64,000 bases of DNA from Chaetoderma sp. LZ-2023a. Taxonomy: Eukaryota > Mollusca > Caudofoveata > Chaetodermatida > Chaetodermatidae. The notes under the pieces were generated by a model, which worked only from the letters and a program-made list of their open reading frames with translations, did no database searches and was not told where the DNA came from. Positions 43,835 to 56,449 of the stretch are shown here, in pieces. The number at the start of each line of letters is the position of its first letter. Within the stretch, counting starts at the first letter, position 1. The DNA lies in NCBI GenBank assembly GCA_034401795.1, contig CM067366.1, positions 80,759,720 to 80,823,719 of the forward strand, in the 5' to 3' direction. A program made the translations under genes and the position numbers.

Positions 43835-45480
43835 CTGGAACGTTTTGCCATTTGTTGATCGATTAAAACAAGATTTGTCAGGTATATTCCTTTAGGCAAT
43901 ATCTATTGGGTTTATGAATTAGAAGTGGCCACGCTCTTGAGTAGCAGCTATATTTTTCAGAGTATTGAAGTCTTTTGAGGAAAATACATTTGTGACACGT
44001 TTCAGCATTTCTGGAGGGATTAAAGCCAAATTTTGCAGATAGCCTTTATGAAACATCTATTTGAGCTATGCCTTCATATAGCAGAATTATGGCCCTTACT
44101 ATATTTTCAAAGTATACGTTTGTGGCACCATTTGTCGATTGATTAAAGCCAGAGACGATTTATATGACTAATGCGCGCAGCCATTTTGCCTAGGTGGGAA
44201 CCGATTGGTGATGCTGCTGGGCGTTTTCTCGCTGTTGAATGCAGATGAATAAATAATACTGTCTATAGCTGATCATAAAATCTCAGTTATGTTTTCGTTA
44301 AGCTGATTATCCACTATGTCCTATGGTAAAATACTGTTTGATTTTAAAATAATTTGTCTGAAAGCCATGTTCAAGCGGCAGAAACTACTTCCAGTCACAC
44401 TGATTTAGAAAATATTCAGCAGGTATCATGTGGCGACCCTGGAAACCAGCATTGTATTTTGAAAACATTTTGACTGAAACTAGTGATGCTGCTACTAAAC
44501 CACCCAAGCACGGTCTAATTTTGCAAGCCTTGAGAAACATTCATTCTGTCTGTTTCTTTCATTCAGAAACACCAGCCATTGTGGATAAATTCGAATGGTA
44601 ACGTTTTTAGCTCAGACAAACGCCAGACAAGCCGTCATTATAATGCTTCAATGCTCAATGACAACGCGCAGTGTGTAAGATTTGTACTTTGTCTTTGATT
44701 GCTATCTTGATCTGTCCGTGAAAGCATCATGACTGGAGCAACAAATATGGGACGTATTGAGGTGATTATTCAATTTGCAGTACCAACGTGTGGTCAAATT
44801 CACACATTTCGACACCAGCAGCAAAGAAAAATAGGGTGCAACGGCTTGCCTAGAATCTAGCAGTTGGCGAATCAGCTCGGGTTAATATTGCAGTCATTGC
44901 AAGCGGGGTGGTAATAAACGATAAGAGCGTCCCTACAGTGAAGAGCGAGCAACTGTGTTCCCACATTGAGGAGACCCACATTTATTATATTGTTCAAAAT
45001 ATGAATTGAGCTATCGAACATCGTACCAAACGTGTTGTAATTCGCAAATGACAGGTTTGTTGGCACGCTTGCTGAGGTATGTTGAGGTATGTATCCTCGT
45101 TTTGGGAGGTGGATTTATGCCACCTCGTCTGTATTTTACCAAGCTTGGAGCTGAACTATGCAGGGGTTTGGTCAAATATAACATTACCACTGTAAATTGT
45201 AGCAGTCAGCATTAATTGCTAAATCAGACCATTTTATGGGAGAATTTCAGGAGTCTGACACCTTATCAGATTGATAATGTTGAAAAGTATTTTGTTAGAA
45301 TATGGTCAAGAAATATGAATGTAAACAGATTTTATTAAAGAGTTACGGTTCTTACAATACAGAAAGTCAAACAATGCCTTTGCGCTGCCACTTAGTTCAA
45401 GTTAAATCAGAAGACAGACTGGATACATTCTTATTCTGGAATCACTCACTTTCCTGAACTGTGACCATGCTGCACTGCGC
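43835..45480. other. No gene recognised
   Basis: A worn palindrome lies at 44330-44420 ('ttttaaaataatttgtctga ... agaaaatattcagcag'). Diverged 'ccatttgtcgattgattaaagccag' and 'ccatttgttgatcgattaaaacaag' phrases lie near 43850 and 44135. Confidence 0.4.
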
Positions 45481-45483
45481 GAA

Positions 45484-45799
45484 CATAATTCATCATGTAA
45501 TCTGTATATGTCGAGATTAGTACATTAACAGAGAATAGTATGTAGCATTAGACGTTCGTCTATTGATTCTTGTACCTCTCCCACTTGGTAGCGGTATTGA
45601 AACCATCTAAATGCCTCAGATTGCTACCAGATGAATCGCTAACATGCGGGTGTAAAATTGACTGTAGGAAGTATAATCGGGAGTTAAATGTTAGGTTTTC
45701 TGCAAATGTGACAAACTGCCAAAATCAGTGTGGACATAATTCACCATGGAATCTGTATATATCGAGATTAGTACATTAACAGAGAATATCATGTAGCAT
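45484..45799 (+). repeat. Direct duplication of ~67 bp, 249 bp apart
   Basis: 'tcgagattagtacattaaca' with flanks occurs at 45484-45550 and 45733-45799, differing by a few bases. Confidence 0.8.
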
Positions 45800-46550
45800 G
45801 ATTTAAACAATCGTGAGTGAACTGCTGCTTCCTACAAGTGACAATATGTACCAAATTAGTCCGGATAGAATTCTGTACGAAAATTGTACATATTTAATAT
45901 ATGGTACCATATAGTAAAAGCATTCCCTCTCTGTTGTGGAAATGCAAAAAAGTATTAAATATATGTAAAATTAAATAATGTTGATTCTTGAATCTTGTGT
46001 CTCATTCTGCATGTACACCCACAGGATGTGGTAATGTGCATGTGGTAATGTGCCATCATTATTATCTTGTTAGCAAGAAGACAATGGCAATATTCAAGAT
46101 TTATTACTCCCAGATCATACACATGGTACATGGTGTACACACATACTACAATTTATACAGTGGCAAGACAGGTCACATATCTTTATAGCCTAACTGTTAA
46201 CATTGAAACAAATAGTCTTGATTTACTACAGAAGTGTGATTAGTTCTTTTCAGGCAAACTATTTTCATAAGAAATATTATTTCGATAACAGTTTAACTTC
46301 GTTTCAAGGTATTATCTTTGTGGGCTATGTTTGCTGGCTGTGATTCTGCGACAGTTTTATCCTTTTTGTAATTGCTTAATAATAGTATGTATCACCCATC
46401 AAACTACAATATATGAAAAATGTCACAAATAAAAACGTAATGAAACTCATCTCCAATTTCGTTTCTGCTACAAATATTGTTTTTCCGTTCTCTTAATATT
46501 CCCTCCCACCCCTTCCATCGGTAATGAATGGTTCACGATGACGAGCCCTT
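45800..46550. other. No gene seen
   Basis: AT-rich, no supported ORF or repeat. Confidence 0.4.
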
Positions 46551-46552
46551 GC

Positions 46553-47340
46553 ACTCGTTCTCGGGAGAGCTCAGGCCATTACTAACGCCAATTGAAACAG
46601 CAGAAGTTGAGAAGGCACTTAAAGCCCTGAAAAATTGACGTGCATCTGGACCTGATGGCATGAGCAATGAACTATTCAAATATGCAAGTGACATTATCTC
46701 AAAACCGATCACGCGCCTAATTAAATCAGCTTTTATGCACCACCTTCCCATCGACGCTGTAGGCCAAGGCACCCTTATCGCACTAACCAAGTCCAAGAAG
46801 CCACCTGGCTCCCCAGCCAATCTGCTTCCCATTGTGCTCCTCAACAGCATACGAAAAATCCTATCCAATGTTACTCTATGCCGCATCCGAGACAAGGTCG
46901 ATGACATCACTGGATGATGTCAAAGTGGCTTCAAACGTGGACGCAGCTGAGCAGACATTGTATGGGCCCAACGCATGCTTGTGTCGGTAGTCATGTTCAA
47001 ACACTGGGATTTCCACAAAATGGTCATTGACATGTCACAAGCCTTCGACACAATTAAACGCTCAACGATCCTAGATGCACTACGCCAGGCCAGTTGCAAT
47101 GAAGATGAGTTACGACTAGTGAGACTACTGCTTGCAGACACCAAGCTGAGAGTACGAGTCAAGTCAGTGAAGTCTGTAGAGTTTGAGACATCAATCGGCT
47201 CCCTTACAGGCCCATGGTCTATCTCCGGTGCTTTTCACCTATTACCTTGCTGCTGCATTGAAGTCCGTGCGAGAAAGTTCCACAAAACCAACCCCCCCAA
47301 CCCCCACCCCACACACCCCATAAACGAGGAAAAGAAACCC
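46553..47340 (+). pseudogene. LINE reverse transcriptase fragment 1
   Basis: The frame has ASGPDGMSNELFKYA, KPITRLIKSAF, GTLIALTKSKKPPG, then SGFKRGRS, and VIDMSQAFDTIKRS, the motif region of non-LTR reverse transcriptases including the first catalytic Asp (DMSQAFDT). Three in-frame TGA stops are present (46636, 46915 and 46948 regions). After FETSIGS the sequence is frameshifted but still alignable at the nucleotide level to the QGDGLSTALF block of fragment 2, then enters a C-rich stretch and diverges at about 47340. Inactive relic. Confidence 0.75.
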
Positions 47341-47649
47341 CTTGAACTCACCAAATATTATCAAATGGTTTTACAAAATCGACAACACGGCAGTACACAT
47401 TTTTCTTTTGCAAAAGTAATAATTCTGTGATAATATATACTGAAATCTAATGTGGGTCTGTAATAATTTCATGTTCATCTGTAAATGTTTTGATCTGTCA
47501 TTTATGATTTAGTATAGATATGAACAGTTTCCCCAAACAGCTTAATAGTTATTAGGCGGTAATTAGATGGTTCAAGCTTACTACATTTAATTTTGTGGAT
47601 TGGTACTGTATTCAGTGGTTGTAGTTGTAGAAACATCATACAGCTGCAA

Positions 47650-48504
47650 TCAGTCCTTCTTCGCTTTTGCCCACGGTGTCTTGGCCTCAGCCGAAAATCT
47701 TAGCTTCCTCAGGTCCATTCTTGATTTGAGTGTACCGAGTCCTATTTCCTTGAGGTCACATCGAAGCACAATTAGCAGATTTAGGCAATAATGTCCTCTC
47801 ATGTCTTTGTATTTACTCGGGTAAATCCAAGGCTCGCTGTGCTGGTATGCCATATAGCATCCTTAGCACATGGTCAACCATGGACCATCTTTGCTGGGAG
47901 ACTTTTACGGACAGCACCGATGTATTACACAACTTGTGTCGGGTATCATTGGAATTATACTATCTGCCCATTGTTGATGGTGCATAGGTGTTTGCGGTGG
48001 CAGGCATCACGTTTGTCTCGAGCTGCCGTTGGAGCTGCACAGCTGCTACAGTTATACAGCATCAATGATACGCAGTTTGCATTGTATAAGCGTAGTCTTT
48101 TTGTCAAGGGCATCTGATCTACGAATCCATATCTTCAGAAGGACTGGAAATCTATGTTCGCCATGACGTAGCGTGCAGCAATGTCAGCAGGGATATAAAT
48201 CAGTGAACCCAGTATTTTTCACCATGGTTCGCCACTACAAAGGGAATCGTCATTTTCCTTAGTTTCACGCTTTGTAGAGATTCTCAATTTTTAGTTTGCT
48301 CGCAGTTATTGGGAGCAGTTCCTCAATGGGTTTCTTTTCTTCTACGAAGTCTACGTCGTCGGCATATTCCATCTCTAGCTGCATGCCCGATATGGACACT
48401 GGGGGTGGGGTGGGGGTTGGTCTTATGGAATTTTCCGGCACGGATTTCAATGCAGCAGCAAGATACCAGGTGAACAGCGCAGTGGATAGACCATCTCCCT
48501 GATA
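47650..48504 (-). pseudogene. LINE RT/C-terminal region, 3' part of a 5'-inverted insertion
   Basis: Reading the minus strand from 48504: QGDGLSTALFTWYLAAAL, a Pro-rich RPTPTPPP tract, catalytic MEYADDVDF (about 48352), KLKIENL, an ILGSL block (frameshifted), ADIAARYVMAN, then LYNANCVSLMLYNC and finally RMDLRKLRFSAEAKTPW before a stop at 47650. This order (QGD, YADD, LGS, C-terminal tail) is that of LINE polymerases. Several stops and frame changes. It joins 48505-48775, which is the upstream RT part in the opposite orientation. Confidence 0.72.
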
Positions 48505-48775
48505 AAACATGTCAAAACCGATCACGCGCCTAATCCATTCAACTTGTAGGCGCTCAACGCATGCTTGTGTTGGTAGTCGTTTCCAAGAACCGGGATTTCT
48601 ACAAAAAGGGCATTGATATGTCACGAGACTTCGACACAAATAAACGCTCAAAGATCAGAGATGTACTACGACAGACCAGTTACAATGAAGATGAACTACG
48701 ACTAATCAGACTACTACTTGCAGACACCAAAATGAGAGTATGAGTAAAGTCAGTGAAGTATGCTTGGTTTTATGA
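48505..48775 (+). pseudogene. LINE RT fragment, inverted 5' part
   Basis: 'aaaccgatcacgcgcctaat' matches the PITRLI region of fragment 1 (46700), then jumps to 'caacgcatgcttgtgttggt' and continues IDMSRDFDTNKRS to ADTKMRV. It precedes QGD in protein order yet lies on the opposite strand to 47650-48504, the expected layout of a twin-primed 5' inversion. An internal deletion of ~240 bp relative to fragment 1 is seen. Confidence 0.7.
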
Positions 48776-49104
48776 TAATTTATTGGTAATTTCTAGTAAT
48801 TCATTAATACGGTTGATTATTATTAAGGTGAAGATTCCATAGACGGCTGAGAAGAGTGATGGGTCTATAGTTTTTCGGATCATTTGCGTCGCATTTTCTT
48901 TTATAAATTTGTATTATTAGATGCCCCATGTAATCAATACACATGGTTCAGAACCTGTGAGGGAACTTTGCGTGGTCTGGTCATACAGACCTACCAACAG
49001 ACTTGACTGCTGCCAGTTTGTACAACTGCAAAGACACGCCATAGATAAAGCCGCTAAGCTTCGCAGGCCAGAGACGACATATTTCTTATAATTCAATGAA
49101 TATT

Positions 49105-49195
49105 CAGTTGAAAATTTTGAAACTAATTTGACGGGAAGCTGTTGCAGCATATGACAGCAACAGGTTTCAGTTAAATTGGTTTCCAAGTATTCACC
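49105..49195 (+). repeat. Palindrome, family B core
   Basis: 'ttgaaactaatttgac' and 'gttaaattggtttccaa' with the loop GTTGCAGCATATGACAGCAAC. Confidence 0.6.
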
Positions 49196-49798
49196 AACTT
49201 TCCTGTATATGATTTCGCTGAACATATTTAAATGTAGATGCTCTCAGAGGTCTCAAGCATTGCCGGAGGTGACCGACTGTTTAAAAACAACAAATTGTCG
49301 ATATAAAATACCATTAATCCTATTGACATTTCTTTTTTCTGACCGGTCAGTAAAGATGTGGTTGATGCGGATAGCCTACACCCCCACCCCACACCCACTC
49401 ATCACCGCTATTTCCGCGGCCACATCATCACATTTGACCCCGACTTTCAAGAGCATGGCGGGGATAGGCACACATAAACAAGTCAACGCATAAAATCAAT
49501 CATGCTGCTGCCGTAAATAACTCGGGTACGTTAAGTCGGCCTGACAAGGTCAGTGACCGATCTATTTCCATGGATTTCGTCTATCCAGTTCATTTAACGC
49601 TCTGCCATTACCGATCGCAAACGACATGTTCGTTATGAAGTAAGGAATATTCTAGGTATGTCAGCAACAATTTCCAGTCGAATTAGTGTCAAAATATGCA
49701 ACAGCATGGTTGTCTTGAAGATGAGATACTGTCATTTCACGTGTTACGAGTGAGCTCTCATGACGAAGCCAGCCACAACCAGTTTCTGTAGTCTGTAC

Positions 49799-49929
49799 AT
49801 AATGGTATTTGCAGGCCAAGGGAAGACTATTTTTTAAATGTCACCACTGGAATGACAGGCTCGATAAATCGAGCCAGTCATTCCAGTGGTAATCTTTCAA
49901 AAAATATTCTCTCGTCCTGAAAATGGACT
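49799..49929 (+). repeat. Family A palindrome
   Basis: 'tttgcaggccaagggaagac' and 'ctctcgtcctgaaaatgga', loop 'ggctcgataaatcgagcc' intact. Confidence 0.65.
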
Positions 49930-50070
49930 TTCAATGGGAAAATATTTAGATCATGATTCTTGTTAAAATTTAGCCGTTAATTGGTTGATCGTTTTCATGC
50001 TCTTTAAGTATAGCGGAGATTTCGTATTCAAGACACATTGAAACCTGTCATATATACGTGACCGCCTTAT

Positions 50071-50110
50071 GACACACGCACGCACGCACGCACGCACGCA
50101 CGCACACATA
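50071..50110 (+). repeat. (CACG)n microsatellite
   Basis: About eight CACG units after 'cttatgacacacg'. Confidence 0.85.
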
Positions 50111-50204
50111 CAGTTAGTCTCAGTAGACAGGTGGTCGCTGTATGCAGGTGATTTGCTATAGAAAATGCACCCAACAACTGATTGCTCTCAAAGATAATAG
50201 AACG

Positions 50205-50570
50205 ATTCATTTATAGCTATACCCCGCCTATTTCTAGCTAAGCCACACCCGCTGTGTACCTGTGCTGGAAGCGATTTAGGCTATATATTTCAAAACATAA
50301 ATTCCCAGAATCGAAATTTTAATGTAGATATACAGGTAAGCTGTTGAATATTTTGTAACTAATTTGACTGGGGATGTTGCTGTCTATATCAAATTAGTTT
50401 CAAAATATTTCACACAATGGTTATTAAATTATAAAATTCATGAGAAAGTTACAGTCCGTACACTTGACGGATGTTCATGACGGAGCTAGAAGATACATCA
50501 TTATGATTGCGCCATCAGCGAACAGGTGACGTAATTGATTATGATGCCATATACTTGAGTGACATATCTG
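50205..50570 (+). repeat. Family B MITE, diverged
   Basis: Left arm 'agctataccccgcctatttc', core 50341-50413 with a shortened loop, right arm with TGACG motifs ('tgacgtaattgattatgatg'). Confidence 0.6.
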
Positions 50571-50574
50571 ACTC

Positions 50575-51360
50575 GACCATTGGGTTTTCTGGTAGGTTTA
50601 GCTGTAGTTGGTACTGTGCTGAGTACAGAGAATTATTGCTGTGAGTGTCTACTATTTCAGTGAATTTTTCTTTTCTCGAAATATGCACACTAAATTCACA
50701 TTTTAGTGTCAGGCGTATTAGACTGAAATCAGAACCATGAATGACTGCTCTGATAACGCAGCTTACTCGGCCGATGCCGGGACGATACCGGGCCAATACT
50801 GAAAGTATCGGCATGGCAACGGCTCACATCGACCCAATAAGCTCCGTTATCTGGGTGACCGACGATATAAATTAGTCAAAAGTAGGCCTACAATCGAAAC
50901 TACTCGAAAAAAACCCCAACTACCTTCTGGGGCTAAAAGATGGTAATTCTTAAAGGTAGGTGGTCGTATAACCACATGTCTTAACGAACCACATCTATCT
51001 GATAATTAGACATATTTTATCGGAAACCACTTGTATTAAGAAATCACCTTCGTTTTGTGACAACTTATCGTTACTTCGTAAGCTAGCCTCATAAGTCAGA
51101 TTCAACTGCGAATGTACGAAATGTGTAGATCTAATATCTAATCGAGATAAGCAATCAGTGCATCAAAGTTTGGCCTGTGTAGGCCAGTGGTCGCCTTCAT
51201 CCCGGACGAGCCGTCCATCATGTGCGGACCGCGATGCGATGGCTATCATATACCAAACTATCAAATGTCTGGACAGCTGAATCTAGACATGAGATAGGTT
51301 ATTGACGTCATACAATTCGCTTGACCTCAATGATGGACAACATTTTATTTAAATATAAGA
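50575..51360. other. No gene seen
   Basis: A short GCCGATGCCGGG...TATCGGCAT dyad near 50770-50815; otherwise nothing. Confidence 0.4.
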
Positions 51361-51364
51361 GGAT

Positions 51365-51544
<180 letters not shown>

Positions 51545-52127
51545 CGTGCGTGCGTGTAGTGAGCTGGGGCGTGGGGTTGGTGGCGACTAGCCTACATGCG
51601 TGTGTGCGTGCGAGGGAGTGATAGAGGATGTATGCGAGGGTGGGTGTGGCGCTATTGAGAATTATTATACAACATTTTGAACTTACTTCATAAAAATACT
51701 GCTATGGCTCTGTATCTATTATACATGCCACTACTTACCTGTAGGCATATATGTCATAATCAAGATACATGACTGTGATCAGTGGTCCATGATTCAAGAG
51801 TCAAAATTATTTATTTTCATATAATACAGTTTTTTACATTTACACAACAGGTAATCTGAGTGGTGAAACACTTACAGTTACCGTCACAAACATATGAGCT
51901 AGTGATGGTTGGATTAAGATAATAACATAGTATTTACATGTAGGCCTATACATTTAAGGCAATAGACAATTGTGTTAAACGGTTCTCATAGATGAACCAA
52001 ACACCATTATGTTGTCATGGCGTATGTGGATTCAATTTTGGAATTAGATAAATTTCTACAATGCAAAATCTCTGAAACACGTCGATCTTCTCTCGCAATT
52101 TTCGATCAGCTGAAGATTTCAGATTTT

Positions 52128-52400
52128 CAGTATAAATTGTATGTCTTTACTACTTAATAAACATTCTGTTGAATATTTTGTGATTAATTTGACTGGGCGC
52201 TGTCGCTGCCATAGGCAGGGACAGCACCTATGGCATAAAAAGCACCCAGTCAAATTAGTTTCAAGATATTCACCAGTTATACTTGTATACATGTCTCGAA
52301 ATTGATAGTCAGGGAGTGCAGGGATCGATCGATCCCAAGACGGGCAACACGTGGGTGGCGCTTAGCTAGTGGTGCATGGGGCATAGCTAAAACTGGATTC
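52128..52400 (-). repeat. Family B MITE with duplicated loop
   Basis: Core 52167-52273. The loop contains an extra ~20 bp ('ggcagggacagcacctatgg') repeating the GGCA/CAGC motif. Then the 'gatagtcagggagtgcaggg' arm with GATCGATCGATCCC. Confidence 0.65.
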
Positions 52401-52499
52401 TTTCATTGGCGAGACATTCTATGGTGAATCATTCCGCCGATTGCAGTGGGAATCTTTCTGATCACGTGACATCGGTGTACTTTGTGCGCTTCAGCTAAA

Positions 52500-52805
52500 A
52501 TGATGAGTTAATTGGCAAAGATATCCACAACGTCATAATTGATGAATCCGATCTGTCACTCAAGTATATGACGTCATAATCAATTACGTCACATGTTGGC
52601 TGATGCAACATACGACAAACGGCAACGATCATAATTGATAAAAAATACTCCATCGTAAACCTGGAATAGTCCGTCAGGTGTACGAATTGCATGGCTTTAC
52701 AATTTAAGAGACATTCCGTTGAATATTGATAAACATAGACAGCAACAGTACACAATCAAGAGGGCTAGAGCTCGAGCTGGGAGCGTCATAGCTAAAACTG
52801 GATAC
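52500..52805 (-). repeat. Family B MITE, core deleted
   Basis: Contains TGACGTCA at 52569-52576, the 'gtacgaattgcatggcttta' block and 'gcgtcatagctaaaactgga' end. Confidence 0.5.
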
Positions 52806-53261
52806 ATCCATTAAAAGCGGACATTCACACCAGAATGCTTGGAAATAAAATTATTTAATTTGCTTATTTTTTAAAGCTTAATTTGTGTGCCTAAAGATAA
52901 TGAAACGAAAAAAATATTAATATTTTCATTGCGCATAAATTAATATAGTACACCAGTCCCTAATTCAACTTCACCACTAAAAAAATTTATATTACTTTAT
53001 ACAGAATTAAATCATCATATGCTAAGATTTATTTCGTTTTATTACATTGAGGTACACAACTTAACCGTTTAGAAGTATAATTGAAATTTTTTTCTTTTCA
53101 CGCTTTCTGGTTTGAATGTGCACCTTTAAGCGCGACTGAAACCTACATATAAAATATCACAAGATCACGTGTTTCGGATGGCGTGTGTCTGTGTACGACA
53201 CACGTGATTGTTCGTTAAAACAAGCAACTGCTTGTCATTACTACTTGTAGCATAATAAAGT

Positions 53262-53605
53262 GATCCGATCTGTCACTCAAGTATATGACGTCATAGTCTA
53301 TTACGTCACATGTCTCAATCATTATGACGTATTATAACTCTATAGTCCATTAAGTGTGCGAATTGTATGTCTTTGATGATGAATTTATAGTTTAATAAAC
53401 GTTCTGTTGAATAATTTGAAACTAATTTGACTAGGAGATGTTGCTGTGGAAGCCCCAGTCAAATTGGTTTAAAGATATTCAACATGTTACCTGTATAGTT
53501 ACCTTGAAATTAGGTTTCTTGGAATTCCGGATTCAAACTATATACATCGATCCCAACACGCCAAAAACGTAGGGCGGAGCTTAGCTAAAGATGAGCGGGA
53601 CCTAG
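53262..53605 (-). repeat. Family B MITE
   Basis: TGACGTCA at 53286-53293, core 53404-53482, ends 'gcttagctaaagatgagcgg'. The first ~45 bases are nearly identical to 52545-52590. Confidence 0.6.
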
Positions 53606-54487
53606 TTTAGCTCGGAATGGAGACTTCGATCACAATTCTGCACCATGTGCATTCATAGGAGACCATGCGCCGATGCACGGATCTAAGATAATGGACAACG
53701 TAGTCCCACCCTCCCCTTTTGCGCTGAGAAAGTTGGTCATTTGTGCCGTTTCGATCAAACGAAGCAGGTATATTAACTTCATAAAAGCGTAGGAAACATT
53801 GTGTTGACATTTTAAACTAATTTAAACGCGAAGCTTTCAGTCAAATTAATTTCAAAATATTCAATGCCAGCTTACTTGCATGATTTCTGTGGAATTTCTA
53901 ACAATAGTCATAGAACGCATTTAAAGCTTTTCGTAACGAGTCCACTTCATCTGTCAATAAAGATGGTGTTGTTTGTCACGTGGTTCAGGTGATACATGTG
54001 TTCTCACAGCTTCAGAAAATGGTTAAAATTTTAAGGTGAAAGAACGTGTTTCTGGCCTATTAATCACTCTATGGACAATAGAGATGATTTATTTTTTAAC
54101 AATTTTTTGTTGTCTAGCTTTTTGGCCCTCAGTACCAGTCAATACCAAAACAAAAGAAAGAAATGCAGCGGTGTAATATAATTCGATATTGGGCTAGGCC
54201 AGTAAATTCAGGTTATAGCAAACTGTCACCACCTCTACTTTTGTGCGGTAGTATTATATAGAAACATATAATCTACATATCAAATGGATAGATAATCTCA
54301 AAACAACCCCATATTCAACAGAACAAGGTAATAATTTTAATTTTAATCAAATACACAAAACGATCTCGTTAGGCAAATCAAACAATTTTTAGAAAACATA
54401 TTTATTCGGATAAATGAAGAAATGTTACCTTTTCAAATAGGCTACCATTTAACGCAAAACATAAAACAAGACCTTACATATGAGACA

Positions 54488-56152
54488 TATACACCTGTGC
54501 AAAAGTTAAGCACCACCCTATTTTTACGCACATGCGAGGGTATATTCATGTGCTATGAAGAAAGCAATAGCATAAACATTTATGTACCCATCCATCTTAG
54601 TGCAAGAGGTAATAATGCAACTAGAGGAATGCTGATTATGATGGTGGGGAAACACTGTATGTTTTTGTTTGAACTTGAAAACGAGGCCTCAATATGGTTA
54701 CGTTGACACAACTGACAACTATTGCCCTACAGTTGACACACGTGGCTAGATTGTCATTAAGGGTGTCTGAAAACGAAGTTTAACATCTGTGCACGAGTTT
54801 GAGACTGTCATTATTAATACCGGGTATATCCACCTTGTGCCTGGATGACGGCCTGGACACGACGTCTCATGCTGGTCACCAACCGACTGATACGCCATTG
54901 TGGTATTCGTTGCCATTCAAGATGGAGTGCGTCTGTTAATTCCTGTAGGTTCTGCACAGGAGGATCCTTCCTTCTCACCATGTTTCCCAGAATGTCCCAG
55001 ATATGCTCAATAGGGTTCATGTCAGGGCTCCTTGCTGGCCATGGTAGGGTTTCGATGGCATTCTGGCGGAGGTATTCATGCACAGCTCTAGCACGATGTG
55101 GTCGGGCGTTGTCATCCATGAATATAGGGTGGGTTCCAGGTGCATGATTTATAAAATGAGGGACCACAACTCTATCCAGTATGGAATCTTGATATCTTTG
55201 TCCATTTAGGGTTCCAGGTACAGTCAACAGATCCAGCTTACAATCAAATGAGATGCACCCCCATATCATAACGGAACCTCCACCAAATGGAACTTCTTCC
55301 ATGATGTTACGTTGGTCGTACGCCGTGCGTCTGGACGTCCATACACGAGTTCGACCATCTGTGGCATGAAGCAGGAACCGACTTTCATCGGACCAGTGTA
55401 CCCGTCTCCAGGATCTCATGTTCCAGTGTCTTCTTTCGTTGCATCACCTCAGACGCTCCTCTTTGTGGTGTGCAGTGAGGAGAGGACGTCTGACAGGTCT
55501 CCTAGCTTTCATGCCAGCAGCATACAGTCTCCTTTAGACGGTAGACATTGACACTCTATTGCGCGTTTCCCATTGCTGGCTGAGCACTCTGCTGTTGGTG
55601 AATGGAGATCTCCTAACAAGGCGTACTAGGGCTCGATCATCACGGGCAGTAGTCTTCTTCGGTCTTCCAGATCTAGGCCTGTCCTTCACCTCGTTAGTTT
55701 GCCCATGTTTTGCAATCAAACGACTGATTACAGTATGGTTAATGTTCAGCTGTCTGCCAATCTCTCTGCATGACATACCAGTGGTATGCATGCCTATGAT
55801 TTGCCATTTCACACGATCACTTAACCTTCGTCTTGCCATAGCGGTTCACAATCAAGAGCTAATTCTCTCTGTACAAATAAACCACGGTCATGAACACAAA
55901 ATTCCTAATCTTGTCGCCTAAATCTGTATGTAATGTTCTACACCTCAAACTGGACTTTTACATAACTGAACACGTGTGCTGTTTCCCGCCACGCACGGAC
56001 ATCAAGCGGCGTGAAGTCATGCATGCATGTGCATTTCGTACTTGGAATTATGTCAGCTAACGAGGGGACAAAAAGTATGGCAGCCTAGTTGTACCATCAT
56101 GTTTCTACGTTCTATTGTTTTTGCTGGTGCTTAACTTTTGCACAGGTGTATA
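54488..56152 (-). mobile_element. Tc1-like DNA transposon 2
   Basis: Inverted ends 'acacctgtgcaaaagttaag' plus 'caccacc', and 'ttaacttttgcacaggtgt' at the right, each beside TATA (TA target). About 1.66 kb with one minus-strand transposase. The ends differ from transposon 1, so it is a separate family. Confidence 0.87.
54814..55839 (-). pseudogene. Tc1-family transposase with two in-frame stops
   Basis: 341 codons from the ATG at 55839 (MARRRLSDRVKW). A helix-turn-helix (GMSCREIGRQLNINHTVISR) is followed by the GRPKK AT-hook-like motif, then a catalytic domain with WSDESRF, MDDNARPH and NPIEHIWD; the second Asp and Glu are 34 residues apart (DD34E). Stops are TAA at 55534-55536 and TGA at 55444-55446 (minus strand); the frame is kept throughout. 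It shares layout and length with transposon 1 but is clearly divergent. Confidence 0.87.
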
Positions 56153-56247
56153 TATCTATATGAGTATATCTAGAGACCAGAGAAGCCACAATATTATGCC
56201 ATTTAAGAACACTAAATCATTATCTAGCGATAGAAGCCAAGCGGTGA

Positions 56248-56400
56248 ATGGGAATTAAAAGAAGCGACAGAGTCTGCGAACTTTGCAATGTGCTAGAAGA
56301 CGAAATTCGCTCCCTCTTCGAATGCACATGACTTGAAATCGAAAGAAGGAAATTTATTGCAGATTATTATACATGAAATTATACAGAGGACAAAATTAAG
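56248..56400 (+). pseudogene. LINE C-terminal zinc-knuckle-like remnant
   Basis: The frame reads MGIKRSDRVCELCNVLEDEI, then RSLFEC and, after a stop, IERRKFIADYY. The pattern C-x2-C...EDE...FEC is typical of the C-terminal tail of many LINE polymerases. The usual His before the last Cys is replaced by Arg. Only ~50 codons survive, with two stops. Confidence 0.45.
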
Positions 56401-56449
56401 GGCTTATTTCAATAATAAAAATAAAGAAAACCTAAAACTGAAACTGGAT

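Noticed and set aside
44872..45215. 64- and 69-codon ORFs
   Set aside because: No domain, start context or splice evidence; within chance expectation for this composition.
47791..48117. Plus-strand 108-codon ORF
   Set aside because: Antisense to the LINE C-terminal region, which reads meaningfully on the minus strand.
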